Source: Flavobacterium coralii (lineage in GTDB: Bacteria > Bacteroidota > Bacteroidia > Flavobacteriales > Flavobacteriaceae). Taken from it: a stretch of DNA of 64,000 nt. The position numbers and the translations under genes are program-made. The stretch is taken from NCBI RefSeq assembly GCF_019891545.1, contig NZ_JAHDIU010000002.1:186001-250000 (forward strand), written 5' to 3'. Position 1 is the first letter of the stretch. Each line of letters opens with the position of its first letter. Below, piece after piece: positions 17,238 to 26,106 of the stretch. Below the pieces are notes generated by a model. The model did no database searches and was not told the DNA's origin. It saw only the letters and a list, made by a program, of their open reading frames with translations.

Positions 17238-19328
17238 ATGAATAAACTATTTGTTACACTTATGCTGTTATGCCTGGGTACCGCATCTGCCCAGTCTGTA
17301 CAGTCGCCTTCAGGCGAAATTGTGGCCGAATTTAAACTCGATAATACAGGCCGCCCTTATTACACAGTTAACTTTAAAAACCAGCCTGTAGTTACCAAAA
17401 GCTATATGGGCTTTAACCTGAAAGACATCGGGCAATTTAATAGCGGCTTTACCATTGCAGGCACAAAATCGGCAGTGGTAAACGATAGCTGGAAACCTGT
17501 TTTAGGTGAGGTTGCCGTTATACAGAACAAGTATAATGAGCTTTCAGTGTCACTGCGTCAGCAAGAGTCAGGAAGGCTGCTAAACATAATCTTCAGGGCA
17601 TTTAATGAAGGCATTGCCTTTCGCTATGAATTCCCCAAGCAGGATAACCTGAACTATTTTGTTATTGCTTCAGAAAACACAGAGTTTAGCCTGAGGGGCG
17701 ACCATAAAACATTTTGGATACCGGGCGATTATGACAGTCAGGAATATGTTTATAATGAAACTGCACTTTCTCAGGTTGATAATGACAAACTGAACCTTAA
17801 TAACGGTATTGCAGTAAAATCTATAGGAGGCAGGTATATTGTGCAGTCGCCCTTGATGATGAAATCTAAATCAGGCCTGTACATTAACATATTTGAGGCA
17901 GCCGTGGTAAACTATCCGGTTATGCATTTAAACCTGAATCCGGAAACCTTTAAACTTACATCTCAGCTTGTGCCAAATGCTGTAGGCGATATGGCTTATT
18001 TGCAGGCGCCGGCCGTTACGCCGTGGCGTACCGTTATGGTTAGTGATGATGCCCGCGATATTGTAGCGCAAAAAATGATACTTAACCTTAACGAGCCTTC
18101 TAAAATAGAAGATACTTCATGGATTAAGCCGATGAAATATGTGGGTATATGGTGGGAAATGCATGTGGGAGTATCTACATGGGATTACAGCGGCACGCAG
18201 GATGCCAGCCAAAAGAAGCCAAATGCCCGCAAGCCGCACGGCGCTACAACCGAGAATACTAAACGTTATATCGATTTTGCCAAGAAACATGGCTTTGACG
18301 GTGTTTTGGTAGAAGGCTGGAATACAGGATGGGAAGACTGGTTTGGCAACTGGAAAGAAGAAGTATTTGACTTTACAACCCCATACCCTGATTTTGATAT
18401 TAAAGAAGTTACCGAATATGCCAAAAAGCAAGGCGTTAAAATGATAATGCACCATGAAACTTCAGGCTCAGTTTCTAATTACGAACGCAGGCTCGACAGG
18501 GCGTATAAGTTTATGAGAGATTATGGTTATGGCGCTGTAAAAACAGGGTACGTGGGCCGCATCATTCCGCGTGGCGAGTTTCACGATGGGCAGGCAATGG
18601 TAAACCATTTTAATTATGTGCCAAGGCGTGCTGCCGAATATAAAGTAATGGTAAACAGCCACGAATCATCGCGCCCTACGGGTGTGCACAGAACGTGGCC
18701 TAACTACATAGCCGCCGAGGCTGCACGCGGCAATGAGTTTAACGGCTGGAGCGACGGTAACCCGCCAATGCACGAAACCATATTGCCGTTCACAAGGCTT
18801 TTAGGCGGCCCGATGGATTACACACCGGGAATATTTGAGATAAAAATGAACGTGTACGACCCATCAAAAACAGAGCAGGTACATACAACCCTTGCCAAGC
18901 AGCTTGCGCTTTATGTTACTATGTACAGCCCGTTGCAAATGGCTGCCGACCTGCCGGAAAATTATGAGAAATATCCGGATGCATTCCAGTTTATTAAAGA
19001 TGTAGCCGCCGACTGGCAGGATACCAAAGTGCTTGAGGCCGAACCGGGAGATTACCTTACCATTGCCCGTAAAGCAAAAGGCAGCGAGAAATGGTTTTTA
19101 GGCGCCATTACAGATGAAAATACAAGGAACACAACCATTACATTAAATTTCCTTACACCGGGTAAAAAATATAAAGCTGTTATTTACCAAGATGGCAAAA
19201 ATGCACACTGGAAGAACGACCCAATTAACTATGAGGTTAAAACAGTGGAGGTAACATCTAAAACCAAGCTGAACCTTAAACTGGCAGCAGGCGGTGGTAC
19301 AGCCATAAGCTTTGTGCCTGTTAACTAA
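17238..19328 (+). CDS. GH97 glycosidase, inverting SusB-type alpha-glucosidase
   Basis: 696 residues; signal peptide ends 'LGTASAQ'. The N-terminal beta-super-sandwich (about 25-270) is followed by the barrel: 'YVGIWWEMHVGVSTWDY', 'HGFDGVLVEGWNTGWEDW', 'MIMHHETSGS', 'VNSHESSRPTGVHRTWPNY' and 'AAEAARGNEFNGW'. The glutamates in HHET, SHES and RGNE correspond to the two base and one acid carboxylates of inverting SusB from Bacteroides thetaiotaomicron, rather than the aspartate of retaining GH97 enzymes. It therefore should release alpha-linked glucose with inversion. It begins the second enzyme block of PUL1 (GH97-GH43-permease). An alpha-specific enzyme beside GH144-like and GH3 beta-glucanases suggests a mixed or branched substrate, or that this block serves a second glycan. 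Confidence 0.9.
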   Translation: MNKLFVTLMLLCLGTASAQSVQSPSGEIVAEFKLDNTGRPYYTVNFKNQPVVTKSYMGFNLKDIGQFNSGFTIAGTKSAVVNDSWKPVLGEVAVIQNKYNELSVSLRQQESGRLLNIIFRAFNEGIAFRYEFPKQDNLNYFVIASENTEFSLRGDHKTFWIPGDYDSQEYVYNETALSQVDNDKLNLNNGIAVKSIGGRYIVQSPLMMKSKSGLYINIFEAAVVNYPVMHLNLNPETFKLTSQLVPNAVGDMAYLQAPAVTPWRTVMVSDDARDIVAQKMILNLNEPSKIEDTSWIKPMKYVGIWWEMHVGVSTWDYSGTQDASQKKPNARKPHGATTENTKRYIDFAKKHGFDGVLVEGWNTGWEDWFGNWKEEVFDFTTPYPDFDIKEVTEYAKKQGVKMIMHHETSGSVSNYERRLDRAYKFMRDYGYGAVKTGYVGRIIPRGEFHDGQAMVNHFNYVPRRAAEYKVMVNSHESSRPTGVHRTWPNYIAAEAARGNEFNGWSDGNPPMHETILPFTRLLGGPMDYTPGIFEIKMNVYDPSKTEQVHTTLAKQLALYVTMYSPLQMAADLPENYEKYPDAFQFIKDVAADWQDTKVLEAEPGDYLTIARKAKGSEKWFLGAITDENTRNTTITLNFLTPGKKYKAVIYQDGKNAHWKNDPINYEVKTVEVTSKTKLNLKLAAGGGTAISFVPVN

Positions 19329-19337
19329 TTGTTTATT

Positions 19338-21098
19338 ATGAACAAAATCATTTTATTACTTGCAGCAACTTTGTTTTTTACATGGGCAGATGCCCAGCAA
19401 AGAACATACTGCAACCCAATAAATGTTGATTACGGCTATTGCCCCATACCCAATTTTGTAACTAAGGGTAAACACAGGGCAACAGCCGACCCGGTTATTA
19501 CCTATTTTAAAGATAAGTATTACCTGTTTTCTACTAACCAGTGGGGCTACTGGCACAGCAGCGATATGGCTGACTGGACTTTTGTGCCCCGCAAATTTTT
19601 AAGGCCCGAGCACAAAGTTTATGACGAGCTTTGTGCCCCGTCTTTATCTTATGTAAATGATACTCTTTTAGTAGTTGGCTCTACGCATGGAAAAGATTTC
19701 CCGATATGGATGAGCACTAACCCGCAGGTTGATAACTGGAAAGAACTGGTACATAAGTTTGAGGCCGGTGCATGGGATCCGCAAATTTTCTGGGATAAGG
19801 ATACTGATGAGGTTTACCTGTATTATGGTTCCAGTAATATGTATCCGCTGTATGGCGTAAAGCTGAACCGCAAAACATTTCAGCCGGAAGGCGAGCCTGT
19901 TCCTGTTGTGGCACTAAATGACGACGAACATGGCTGGGAGCGCTTTGGTGAGTATAACGATAATACTTTCTTGCAACCATTTACAGAGGGCGCTTTTATG
20001 ACTAAATACAATGGCAAATATTATTTGCAGTATGGCGCACCCGGTACGGAGTTCAGTGTTTATGCTGATGGTGTTTATGTTAGTGATAAGCCACTTGGCC
20101 CTTTCACCTATCAGGACTTTAACCCGTTCAGCTATAAGCCGGGCGGTTTTGCAAGGGGAGCAGGTCATGGCGCTACCTATCAGGATGCCAAAGGCAGTTA
20201 CTGGCATGTTTCCACGTCGGTGATATCCGTTAAAAATAACTTTGAACGCCGCATAGGTATATGGCCTGCCGGTTTTGATAAGGATGACATTATGTACTCT
20301 AATACTGCCTATGGCGATTACCCCACTTACCTGCCATCAGAAAGTAAAGCACACACCGGTTTATTATCTTTTACAGGCTGGATGCTGCTTAACTACAATA
20401 AGCCTGTACAGGTCTCTTCTACGTTAGGCGGATTTCAGCCCAATTTTGCAGTAGATGAGGATATTAAAACTTATTGGTCTGCCAAAACAGCCAACAAAGG
20501 TGAATATCTTATTACCGATTTAGGAGAAATAAGCACCATAAATGCGATTCAGATAAATTATGCCGACCAGGATGTCACCTTTATGGGCAAGCCTGAAACC
20601 ACCACAGGGCATAAGTATATACTCTATACTTCAGACGACGGCAAAAAGTGGAAGGTACTCATTGATAAAAGTAAAAATACCAAAGATGTGCCGCATGATT
20701 ATATAGAACTTAAAACATCTGTAAAGGCACGTTACCTGAAACTTGAAAATATACAGATGCCAACCGGTAAATTCGCGATAAGCGGATTGCGTATTTTTGG
20801 TAAGGGCAACGGAGAGAAACCGGGTACGGTACAGGATTTTGTCCCGCTTCGTGCAGAGCCTAAAAAGAAGGGCGAGCGCAGGAATGTGTGGTTTAAATGG
20901 CAGCAGGAACCCAATGCGGATGGTTATGTTATCTATTTTGGTAAGTCGCCCGATAAATTATATGGTTCTATTATGGTATATGGCAAAAATGAATACTATT
21001 TTAGCGGACTGGACAGGAGCGATGCTTATTACTTTCGCATTGAAGCATTCAATAACAACGGTATAGGCCCGCTTTCCGAAATTAAAGAATCAAAGTAA
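19338..21098 (+). CDS. GH43-like five-bladed propeller enzyme with discoidin (F5/8) and FN3 domains
   Basis: 586 residues from ATG 19338 (a TTG nine bases earlier is in frame but less likely). Signal peptide ends 'WADAQ'. The propeller (about 35-330) has 'HRATADPVITYFKDKYYLF' with the first Asp, 'AGAWDPQIFWDKD' with a second Asp, and 'EGAFMTKYNGKYYLQY' with the Glu, matching GH43 catalytic positions. A discoidin domain (about 355-490: 'ADQDVTFMG', 'GHKYILYTSDDGKKWKVL', 'ARYLKLENIQMP') and an FN3-like domain (about 500-586, 'WFKWQQEPNADGYVIYFG') follow. The exact GH43 subfamily and substrate (arabinose, xylose, galactofuranose or other) cannot be told. It starts 9 nt after GH97 and is followed by the permease. 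Confidence 0.82.
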   Translation: MNKIILLLAATLFFTWADAQQRTYCNPINVDYGYCPIPNFVTKGKHRATADPVITYFKDKYYLFSTNQWGYWHSSDMADWTFVPRKFLRPEHKVYDELCAPSLSYVNDTLLVVGSTHGKDFPIWMSTNPQVDNWKELVHKFEAGAWDPQIFWDKDTDEVYLYYGSSNMYPLYGVKLNRKTFQPEGEPVPVVALNDDEHGWERFGEYNDNTFLQPFTEGAFMTKYNGKYYLQYGAPGTEFSVYADGVYVSDKPLGPFTYQDFNPFSYKPGGFARGAGHGATYQDAKGSYWHVSTSVISVKNNFERRIGIWPAGFDKDDIMYSNTAYGDYPTYLPSESKAHTGLLSFTGWMLLNYNKPVQVSSTLGGFQPNFAVDEDIKTYWSAKTANKGEYLITDLGEISTINAIQINYADQDVTFMGKPETTTGHKYILYTSDDGKKWKVLIDKSKNTKDVPHDYIELKTSVKARYLKLENIQMPTGKFAISGLRIFGKGNGEKPGTVQDFVPLRAEPKKKGERRNVWFKWQQEPNADGYVIYFGKSPDKLYGSIMVYGKNEYYFSGLDRSDAYYFRIEAFNNNGIGPLSEIKESK

Positions 21099-21150
21099 CG
21101 CATCATTCTATTTTTTATAATCACATTATTCACATTAACCTTTAACAAAC

Positions 21151-22812
21151 ATGAGTTCAGAACAGACAAAAACCAATTATCCTGCTCTGTATACCCTGAT
21201 TACAGTTTTCTTTTTCTGGGGGTTTATCGGGGCATCAAACGGTGTTTTTATCCCTTTCTGCAAGGCTAAGTTCGGGCTGGACCAGTTCCAGAGCCAGCTT
21301 ATAGATTTTGCATTTTATGGCGCTTACTACATGGGGGCGCTGTTATTATTTGTTTTTAGTACGCTTATCAGGAAAGACATCCTTAACTCCTGGGGCTTTA
21401 AAAAGGGCATCATCAACGGGTTGCTTATCAGTACCGTTGGTGCGGTTACAATGATATTTGCCGTGCAATCGGGCGACTATTACTTAATCTTAGGGGCTTT
21501 ATTTATTGTGGCGCTTGGGTTTTCATTACAGCAAACTGCCGCACAGCCGTTTGCCACATCATTGGGAGAGCCGCACACTGCCAGTAACAGGCTAAACCTT
21601 GCCGGTGGTATAAACTCTTTGGGTACTACTATAGGGCCTATTGTAGTTTCATTTGCACTTTTTGGTGTAGCAGCAGGTATAGACATTGAAAAGTTTGCCC
21701 AAAGGCCTGAATCGCTTGATATGATGGAGATACTCTACATGTTTGTAGGCGGTTTGTTCCTTATCGCGGCAGGACTGTTCTTCTTTTCAAAAAAATTACC
21801 TTCCGGTAAGATTGAATCAGTTTTTGAGCCTGCCAAAAAAGCGCTTGGTACGCTTTTAACTATTACGCTGATACTGATATGTATCTTTGCCTACATTTTT
21901 TCACGCTATGAAGACCCTGAATTTATAGAGCGTTTTATTACTAATAAAGGCAAAGACTATCTTGGATTGGGGCTTACTGTCTGTACGCTTCTGGTAATTG
22001 TTTTCGGGTTGCTTTACGCAAACGTTGCAGCCCAGAAAAAACCGGAAGGCTGGGGCGCTATGCGTTACCCGCAGTTGGTATTGGGTATGCTGGGTATCTT
22101 TACTTATGTTGGTGTAGAGGTAACCATACAGAGTAACCTTGGTGAGCTTTTAGGTACACCTGAATTCGGCTCGCTGGAGGGCTCTGCTATTGCGCCTTAT
22201 ATTTCGATGTACTGGGGCTCGCTTATGATTGGGCGATGGGCAGGTGCAATATCAGTATTTAACCCATCTAATACTATGAGGAAGGTGCTGCTTATTATTG
22301 TTCCTTATATTGCCTACGGCGTTGTTTTGGCGGCTAATGCCATTTCAGGACAGGATATAACACCTTTATATGCTTATGCAGGTATTGTAGCCATACAGAT
22401 AGCAGGCTTCTTTATGGGGCAGGACCATCCTGCAAAAACACTTATGATATTTGGTATTATGGGTATGATTGCCATGCTTATAGGACTTTCTACAGAGGGT
22501 ATAACAGCAATATATGCTTTTATGAGCGGTGGTTTATTCTGTAGTATTATGTGGCCGTCTATATTTTCACTTGGTATTGCCGGTATTGGTAAATATACTT
22601 CTCAGGGTTCAGCATTTTTAGTAATGATGATTCTGGGAGGTGGTATTATCCCGCCGCTACAGGGTAAGATTGCCGATATTGTAGGCATACATGAGTCTTA
22701 TTTTATACCTGTTATTTGCTTTGCATATATAGCCTTCTACGGCTGGTATGTAGTTAAGATACTTAAAAAGCAGGGTATTGCGGGAGAAGTAGAAATGGGA
22801 GGAGCACATTAA
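21151..22812 (+). CDS. MFS sugar:proton symporter, FucP/GluP-like
   Basis: 553 residues, many hydrophobic helices. The start '[20 protein letters not shown]' and '[18 protein letters not shown]' with '[14 protein letters not shown]' are hallmarks of the fucose/glucose/galactose permease (FHS) branch of the major facilitator superfamily. It would take the monosaccharide released in the periplasm by the PUL1 glycosidases into the cytoplasm. It is longer than the usual ~430 residues because of an insertion of roughly 100 residues in the middle (about 225-320) that adds two hydrophobic stretches ('[19 protein letters not shown]' and '[17 protein letters not shown]') and a polar linker. It lies 52 nt after the GH43-like gene and is the last gene of PUL1, with a terminator behind. 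Confidence 0.88.
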   Translation: MSSEQTKTNYPALYTLITVFFFWGFIGASNGVFIPFCKAKFGLDQFQSQLIDFAFYGAYYMGALLLFVFSTLIRKDILNSWGFKKGIINGLLISTVGAVTMIFAVQSGDYYLILGALFIVALGFSLQQTAAQPFATSLGEPHTASNRLNLAGGINSLGTTIGPIVVSFALFGVAAGIDIEKFAQRPESLDMMEILYMFVGGLFLIAAGLFFFSKKLPSGKIESVFEPAKKALGTLLTITLILICIFAYIFSRYEDPEFIERFITNKGKDYLGLGLTVCTLLVIVFGLLYANVAAQKKPEGWGAMRYPQLVLGMLGIFTYVGVEVTIQSNLGELLGTPEFGSLEGSAIAPYISMYWGSLMIGRWAGAISVFNPSNTMRKVLLIIVPYIAYGVVLAANAISGQDITPLYAYAGIVAIQIAGFFMGQDHPAKTLMIFGIMGMIAMLIGLSTEGITAIYAFMSGGLFCSIMWPSIFSLGIAGIGKYTSQGSAFLVMMILGGGIIPPLQGKIADIVGIHESYFIPVICFAYIAFYGWYVVKILKKQGIAGEVEMGGAH

Positions 22813-22831
22813 TAAACCTTCTTATAAACTA

Positions 22832-22866
22832 AAACCCGCTTTGCTGAATGCATAGCGGGTTTTTTA
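22832..22866 (+). terminator. Terminator at the end of PUL1
   Basis: Stem AAACCCGCT (22832-22840) / AGCGGGTTT (22854-22862), followed by TTTT. Confidence 0.85.
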
Positions 22867-22882
22867 TTAATTGTAAAGCGCG

Positions 22883-22890
22883 TATCTTTG
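22883..22890 (+). promoter_or_regulatory. Candidate -7 box for the 22906 lipoprotein gene
   Basis: TATCTTTG (TAnnTTTG) 15 nt before the ATG, implying a nearly leaderless transcript. No good -33 box. Confidence 0.4.
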
Positions 22891-22905
22891 AAAGAAACAC
22901 ACATT

Positions 22906-23313
22906 ATGAAAAAAGTACTTTTAACGATTTCAGTAGTTTCGGCTTTGGCAGTAACAGCGTGCAAAGACAAGAAAGGCGATTTTACTGAAGAGCCCGCAGT
23001 TATAGAATATGTAGATACCACTGCTACCGACAATACCGAAGTTGCCGTACCTGAGCCTGCTGTAACTACTCCGGCTGATGGCGACATTATAACCGTAAAC
23101 GGTAAGGTAACTGAAATCATCATGGGTAAAGACGGCTATACTGCAAGACTTTATTTACCGACAGGCGAACAATATTCGGCTACTATAAGTATTCCCAACA
23201 TGGCTAACCCTAAAGATTATCGTAAGGTAAACGTGGGTGATGATATTACTGTTACAGGCGAGGTTACACACATAGAAAATGATGTGCTTATAAAAGTAAC
23301 TTCACTAAAATAG
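22906..23313 (+). CDS. Small lipoprotein with OB-like domain, function unknown
   Basis: 135 residues from ATG 22906; the in-frame TTG at 22888 sits on the promoter box and is rejected. Lipobox 'VTAC' at about residue 20 is followed by KDKKGDF. After an acidic, Pro/Thr-rich linker (about 25-65) a compact beta-rich domain reads 'TVNGKVTEIIMGKDGYTARLYLP' then 'VGDDITVTGEVTHIENDVL', which looks like an OB-fold (paired 'V.G.VT.I' strands). Such domains bind nucleic acid, sugar or metal in secreted proteins; nothing fixes which. It is monocistronic between two terminators. Confidence 0.7.
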   Translation: MKKVLLTISVVSALAVTACKDKKGDFTEEPAVIEYVDTTATDNTEVAVPEPAVTTPADGDIITVNGKVTEIIMGKDGYTARLYLPTGEQYSATISIPNMANPKDYRKVNVGDDITVTGEVTHIENDVLIKVTSLK

Positions 23314-23314
23314 T

Positions 23315-23343
23315 AATACCCGGAACTTAAGCTTCCGGGTATT
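23315..23343. terminator. Bidirectional terminator between convergent genes
   Basis: Perfect 11-bp stem AATACCCGGAA / TTCCGGGTATT with a 7-nt loop, between the 22906 lipoprotein gene (plus) and creD (minus). Confidence 0.85.
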
Positions 23344-23348
23344 CGTCA

Positions 23349-24722
23349 TTAACCTAACCGTGATTGGTTCCAGTCAATTTTGCGCGATACAAACATCACT
23401 GCGCCCAGTATCAGGAACAGGCCAATGCTTCCTGCAAGCAAAGCATAATTCTCAAGCTGTATTATAATGTAAATAAAGCTGTACAATGCTGTTAATGATG
23501 TCCCTATAAATAGCGGGAACTTTATATTGCGCAGTATGGAAACAGAATAAAGCGTTATCATTGCCACTACAGATGCGCCTGCAACAATATATGCCAATGC
23601 AAAAGAGCTGTGTTCTGTAATAGAGATCAGCAGCGTATAGAACATTATCAGCGCCAATCCTATCATAGTGTACTGAAAGATATGGATGTTGATTTTGCTC
23701 ATTACCTGTATCAGGAAAAATATTAAAAATGTAAGCCCTATAACAAGAAAACCATATTTTGCAGCCCTTTCATTTTGCTGGTACTGGTCTACAGGTATCA
23801 GGAAATTTACTCCAAATGCATAGCTGTCTATATCGGGCAGCCTGCCAAAATGTTGCTGTGCAAATGGCCTGTTAAGATGAGAAACACTCCATGAAGCACT
23901 AAAGCCGTTATCGGTTATTGTTTTGCTGTTCGGGATAAAACCTCCGGTAAAGCTCGGCGTATGCCAGTTCGATTTCATTTCGGCAACAGTCTGCTTACCA
24001 ATAGGCGCTATTTTAAGCTGCTTGCTGCCCTTGTAATTGATACCGATGCTAAACGGCATTTCTCCGGTTTTAAGCGCTGATAGGTCAATTGCTTCCGTTT
24101 CAAGTTCAGAAAGCGAATCGTTTTCATTACCTGCAACGGGCTCAAGCGAATACTCTTTTCCGTTAAAAGTTATATTTGCTGCTCCGTCAATATTTTTCAG
24201 GTTATTGCATTTAAGCACCAATGAGGCTTTATCCCATTCTATAGCTTCAGCATCAATTTTCCGGCTGCTGAAATCAGGTGCAATATATTTACCATTTGCA
24301 GCAACTTTTGCATTAAAAACCGTAGCCTCATAGTTATTACGGTGCAGTGGCTGTGTGTCTATATTACTGATAACCTTTAACTGCTCCGGGTAGAAATAGG
24401 CATAATATGTACTGGCTGTTCTTGTGGTGGTTACACGTTTTGTTTTTTCGTCGGTTACCTCTGTAATTTCATAATCAGTATAAGGTACTTTAAGGATCGG
24501 GCCGTATAAATATACGCTGCCGCCCCACTGGTCGCTTATTTCGGTTACAACATCTTCCTGCCTTTCTGCCCGTTCCCATATAAGGCTTTTTACATACTGT
24601 AACGGTATAAGCAGTATTAGTGTAAGTAGCCCCACCATAATAATTTTTGCTGTTGCTGAGTGTAAAAAGCCCTGTTTTTGTTCCGGTTGTGGGTTGTTAT
24701 ACCCGTGTTGATTGGTTTCCAT
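23349..24722 (-). CDS. creD: Cell envelope integrity inner-membrane protein CreD
   Basis: 457 residues. A short cytoplasmic N-terminus is followed by one membrane span (about 25-47, 'IIMVGLLTLILLIPLQYV'), the CreD signature 'RAERQEDVVTEISDQWGG' and 'GPILKVPY', a large periplasmic domain to about 320, and a set of C-terminal helices (about 325-450, 'GLALIMFYTLLISITEHSSF'). Order and length match CreD, linked in enterobacteria to envelope stress and colicin tolerance; in Bacteroidota its exact task is unknown. It is the last gene of a minus-strand group with a Coq4-like gene (105 nt upstream) and a DUF1361 gene. A terminator shared with the opposite gene follows. Confidence 0.92.
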   Translation of the reverse strand: METNQHGYNNPQPEQKQGFLHSATAKIIMVGLLTLILLIPLQYVKSLIWERAERQEDVVTEISDQWGGSVYLYGPILKVPYTDYEITEVTDEKTKRVTTTRTASTYYAYFYPEQLKVISNIDTQPLHRNNYEATVFNAKVAANGKYIAPDFSSRKIDAEAIEWDKASLVLKCNNLKNIDGAANITFNGKEYSLEPVAGNENDSLSELETEAIDLSALKTGEMPFSIGINYKGSKQLKIAPIGKQTVAEMKSNWHTPSFTGGFIPNSKTITDNGFSASWSVSHLNRPFAQQHFGRLPDIDSYAFGVNFLIPVDQYQQNERAAKYGFLVIGLTFLIFFLIQVMSKINIHIFQYTMIGLALIMFYTLLISITEHSSFALAYIVAGASVVAMITLYSVSILRNIKFPLFIGTSLTALYSFIYIIIQLENYALLAGSIGLFLILGAVMFVSRKIDWNQSRLG

Positions 24723-24827
24723 TGGTTTAAGTTTTAAAAGGTTTGCATAAAATACAGCAACTAAAGAATTATATATTGATGTTGGATGGATACAAACAGG
24801 CTGCTGTACTATTTAATAAGGCTATTA

Positions 24828-25229
24828 TTATCGAATCATAAAAGCATCTTTAATACGCGCAACAGGTAGTTGCAGCAGGCCGAAGTGATTGATGTCGTAA
24901 AAGCGCAATGCATTTTTGCCATCGCGGTAGCGTTTATAGAAATACTTAACTGAAAGCGGACTCAAAACCAAACCCGATGCCATTATAAAAAGCATACGTA
25001 TGCTTAAGCCGCCGTTGCCAAACAAGTAGTAATGCATCCCGATTTCTTCTGTAAAGCTGTCATTTCGCGTTAATAACACTCTTAATATATCTTCATTGTC
25101 TGGAACCGGGTCGGGCTCTATGCTGTTGCTGTGCAGGTATTGCCCCAGGTTAAAGCCCAGGCTGCCTTCTGGGTAGCGTATAAGGTCGTCCATACTTAGT
25201 TTTTGTCTTTTGCCTGATAATGTTTTCAT
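24828..25229 (-). CDS. Coq4-like small protein lacking the HDxxH motif
   Basis: 133 residues. The line 'IRYPEGSLGFNLGQYLHSN' then 'NEDILRVLLTRNDSFTEEIG' and 'MHYYLFGNGGLSIRMLFIM' has the layout of Coq4 proteins (early G-S-L-G, central H-D-x-x-H ... G-E, then a hydrophobic helix). Here the metal-binding HDxxH is replaced by NEDILR. Flavobacteria make menaquinone rather than ubiquinone, so a direct Coq role is unlikely. A hydrophobic stretch 'LFIMASGLVLSPLSVKYF' suggests membrane association. It lies 24 nt after the DUF1361 gene and is probably in its operon with creD. The Coq4 link is a motif-level resemblance only. Confidence 0.55.
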   Translation of the reverse strand: MKTLSGKRQKLSMDDLIRYPEGSLGFNLGQYLHSNSIEPDPVPDNEDILRVLLTRNDSFTEEIGMHYYLFGNGGLSIRMLFIMASGLVLSPLSVKYFYKRYRDGKNALRFYDINHFGLLQLPVARIKDAFMIR

Positions 25230-25253
25230 GATATGATTTTTATTGTTGAGTTT

Positions 25254-25901
25254 TTATTTTTCTGCTGAATAGAACATATTGAATAACAGGAACAAAAAGC
25301 ACCCAAACCCAAGGGTGATACCCAAAGGTGTACTTTGTGTAAAGGATGTGAGCATATCAGCCGTAAGTGATAGCGGCCTTTTTAGCACATCCCAACTGTT
25401 GTAGCGCAGGAACCGGCCAACATATATGCCAAACCCGCAGAGCAGGCAGATAACCCCGATGCTTACCCAAGCCAGCAGCGGGTTAAATTTTATGCTCAGC
25501 ATATTGAACATGTGTTTCATAGAAGTGAGTCCCGCAAGTATTCCTGCAATGGTAAAGGATATGAGCAGCAGTACATCAAACCATACCGGTACCGAGCTGT
25601 CTTTTTTAAGATGTATAAAGTCGGTAATAATGTATGGTGCGTTTGGAAGGAATAAAAGCCACACGATCATCATCGGGTAGAAGAAGCGCCTGCGTTCTAT
25701 TACAACCGGATTATTAATCATTACCGATGATATAAGCAGTGGGACATAGGCCAGAAATAAATTCCACATCAGAAAAAGGTAAAATACCGAATGTGTAATT
25801 TTTACCCTTACCAGCAAAGTGAATACGCAGAATAAGGCAAGGTAAAGCAAAGCGTAGTGCTGCCTGAAAGTTGAGGTAATAGTGTTCCTGATTATACTCA
25901 T
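25254..25901 (-). CDS. DUF1361 integral membrane protein
   Basis: 215 residues with about six or seven membrane helices. The diagnostic DUF1361 signs are 'LFLMWNLFLAYVPLLIS', 'VWLLFLPNAPYIITDFIHL' and 'PVWFDVLLLISFTIAGILAG'. Function of the family is unknown. It is the first gene of a minus-strand group DUF1361, Coq4-like, creD. Its promoter region carries two CTTTG-N5-CAAAG dyads, one perfect, 19 and 75 bp before the ATG, so the group is probably under a dimeric repressor or activator not encoded in this window. Confidence 0.85.
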   Translation of the reverse strand: MSIIRNTITSTFRQHYALLYLALFCVFTLLVRVKITHSVFYLFLMWNLFLAYVPLLISSVMINNPVVIERRRFFYPMMIVWLLFLPNAPYIITDFIHLKKDSSVPVWFDVLLLISFTIAGILAGLTSMKHMFNMLSIKFNPLLAWVSIGVICLLCGFGIYVGRFLRYNSWDVLKRPLSLTADMLTSFTQSTPLGITLGFGCFLFLLFNMFYSAEK

Positions 25902-25919
25902 AAAATATTATTTAAAGTT

Positions 25920-25990
25920 CTTTGAATTTCAAAGTAAAAAGTTATTTAAAAAGAGCCGTCGTATTTTATAAAGCTCTTTGAGATGCAAAG
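25920..25990. promoter_or_regulatory. Pair of CTTTG-N5-CAAAG dyads upstream of the DUF1361/creD operon
   Basis: CTTTGAATTTCAAAG at 25920-25934 is a perfect 15-bp palindrome; CTTTGAGATGCAAAG at 25976-25990 repeats the arms. Both lie in a 23-nt direct repeat (25917-25939 and 25973-25995) that matches at 19 of 23 positions. Start-to-start spacing is 56 bp. Confidence 0.55.
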
Positions 25991-26074
25991 TAAAATAATG
26001 TTTTTTAATCTTGCAAGGCTAAATCAATTTTTATGGAAAATTTTGTATTGGGAAGTATTTAGGTATAAAAACTA

Positions 26075-26102
26075 AAAAAGGATAGCTTCTGCTATCCTTT
26101 TT
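26075..26102 (-). terminator. Terminator downstream of kdsA
   Basis: AAAAAGGATAGC / GCTATCCTTTTT perfect 12-bp stem with TTCT loop, 5 nt after the kdsA stop on the minus strand; works in both directions. Confidence 0.85.
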
Positions 26103-26106
26103 CTAT

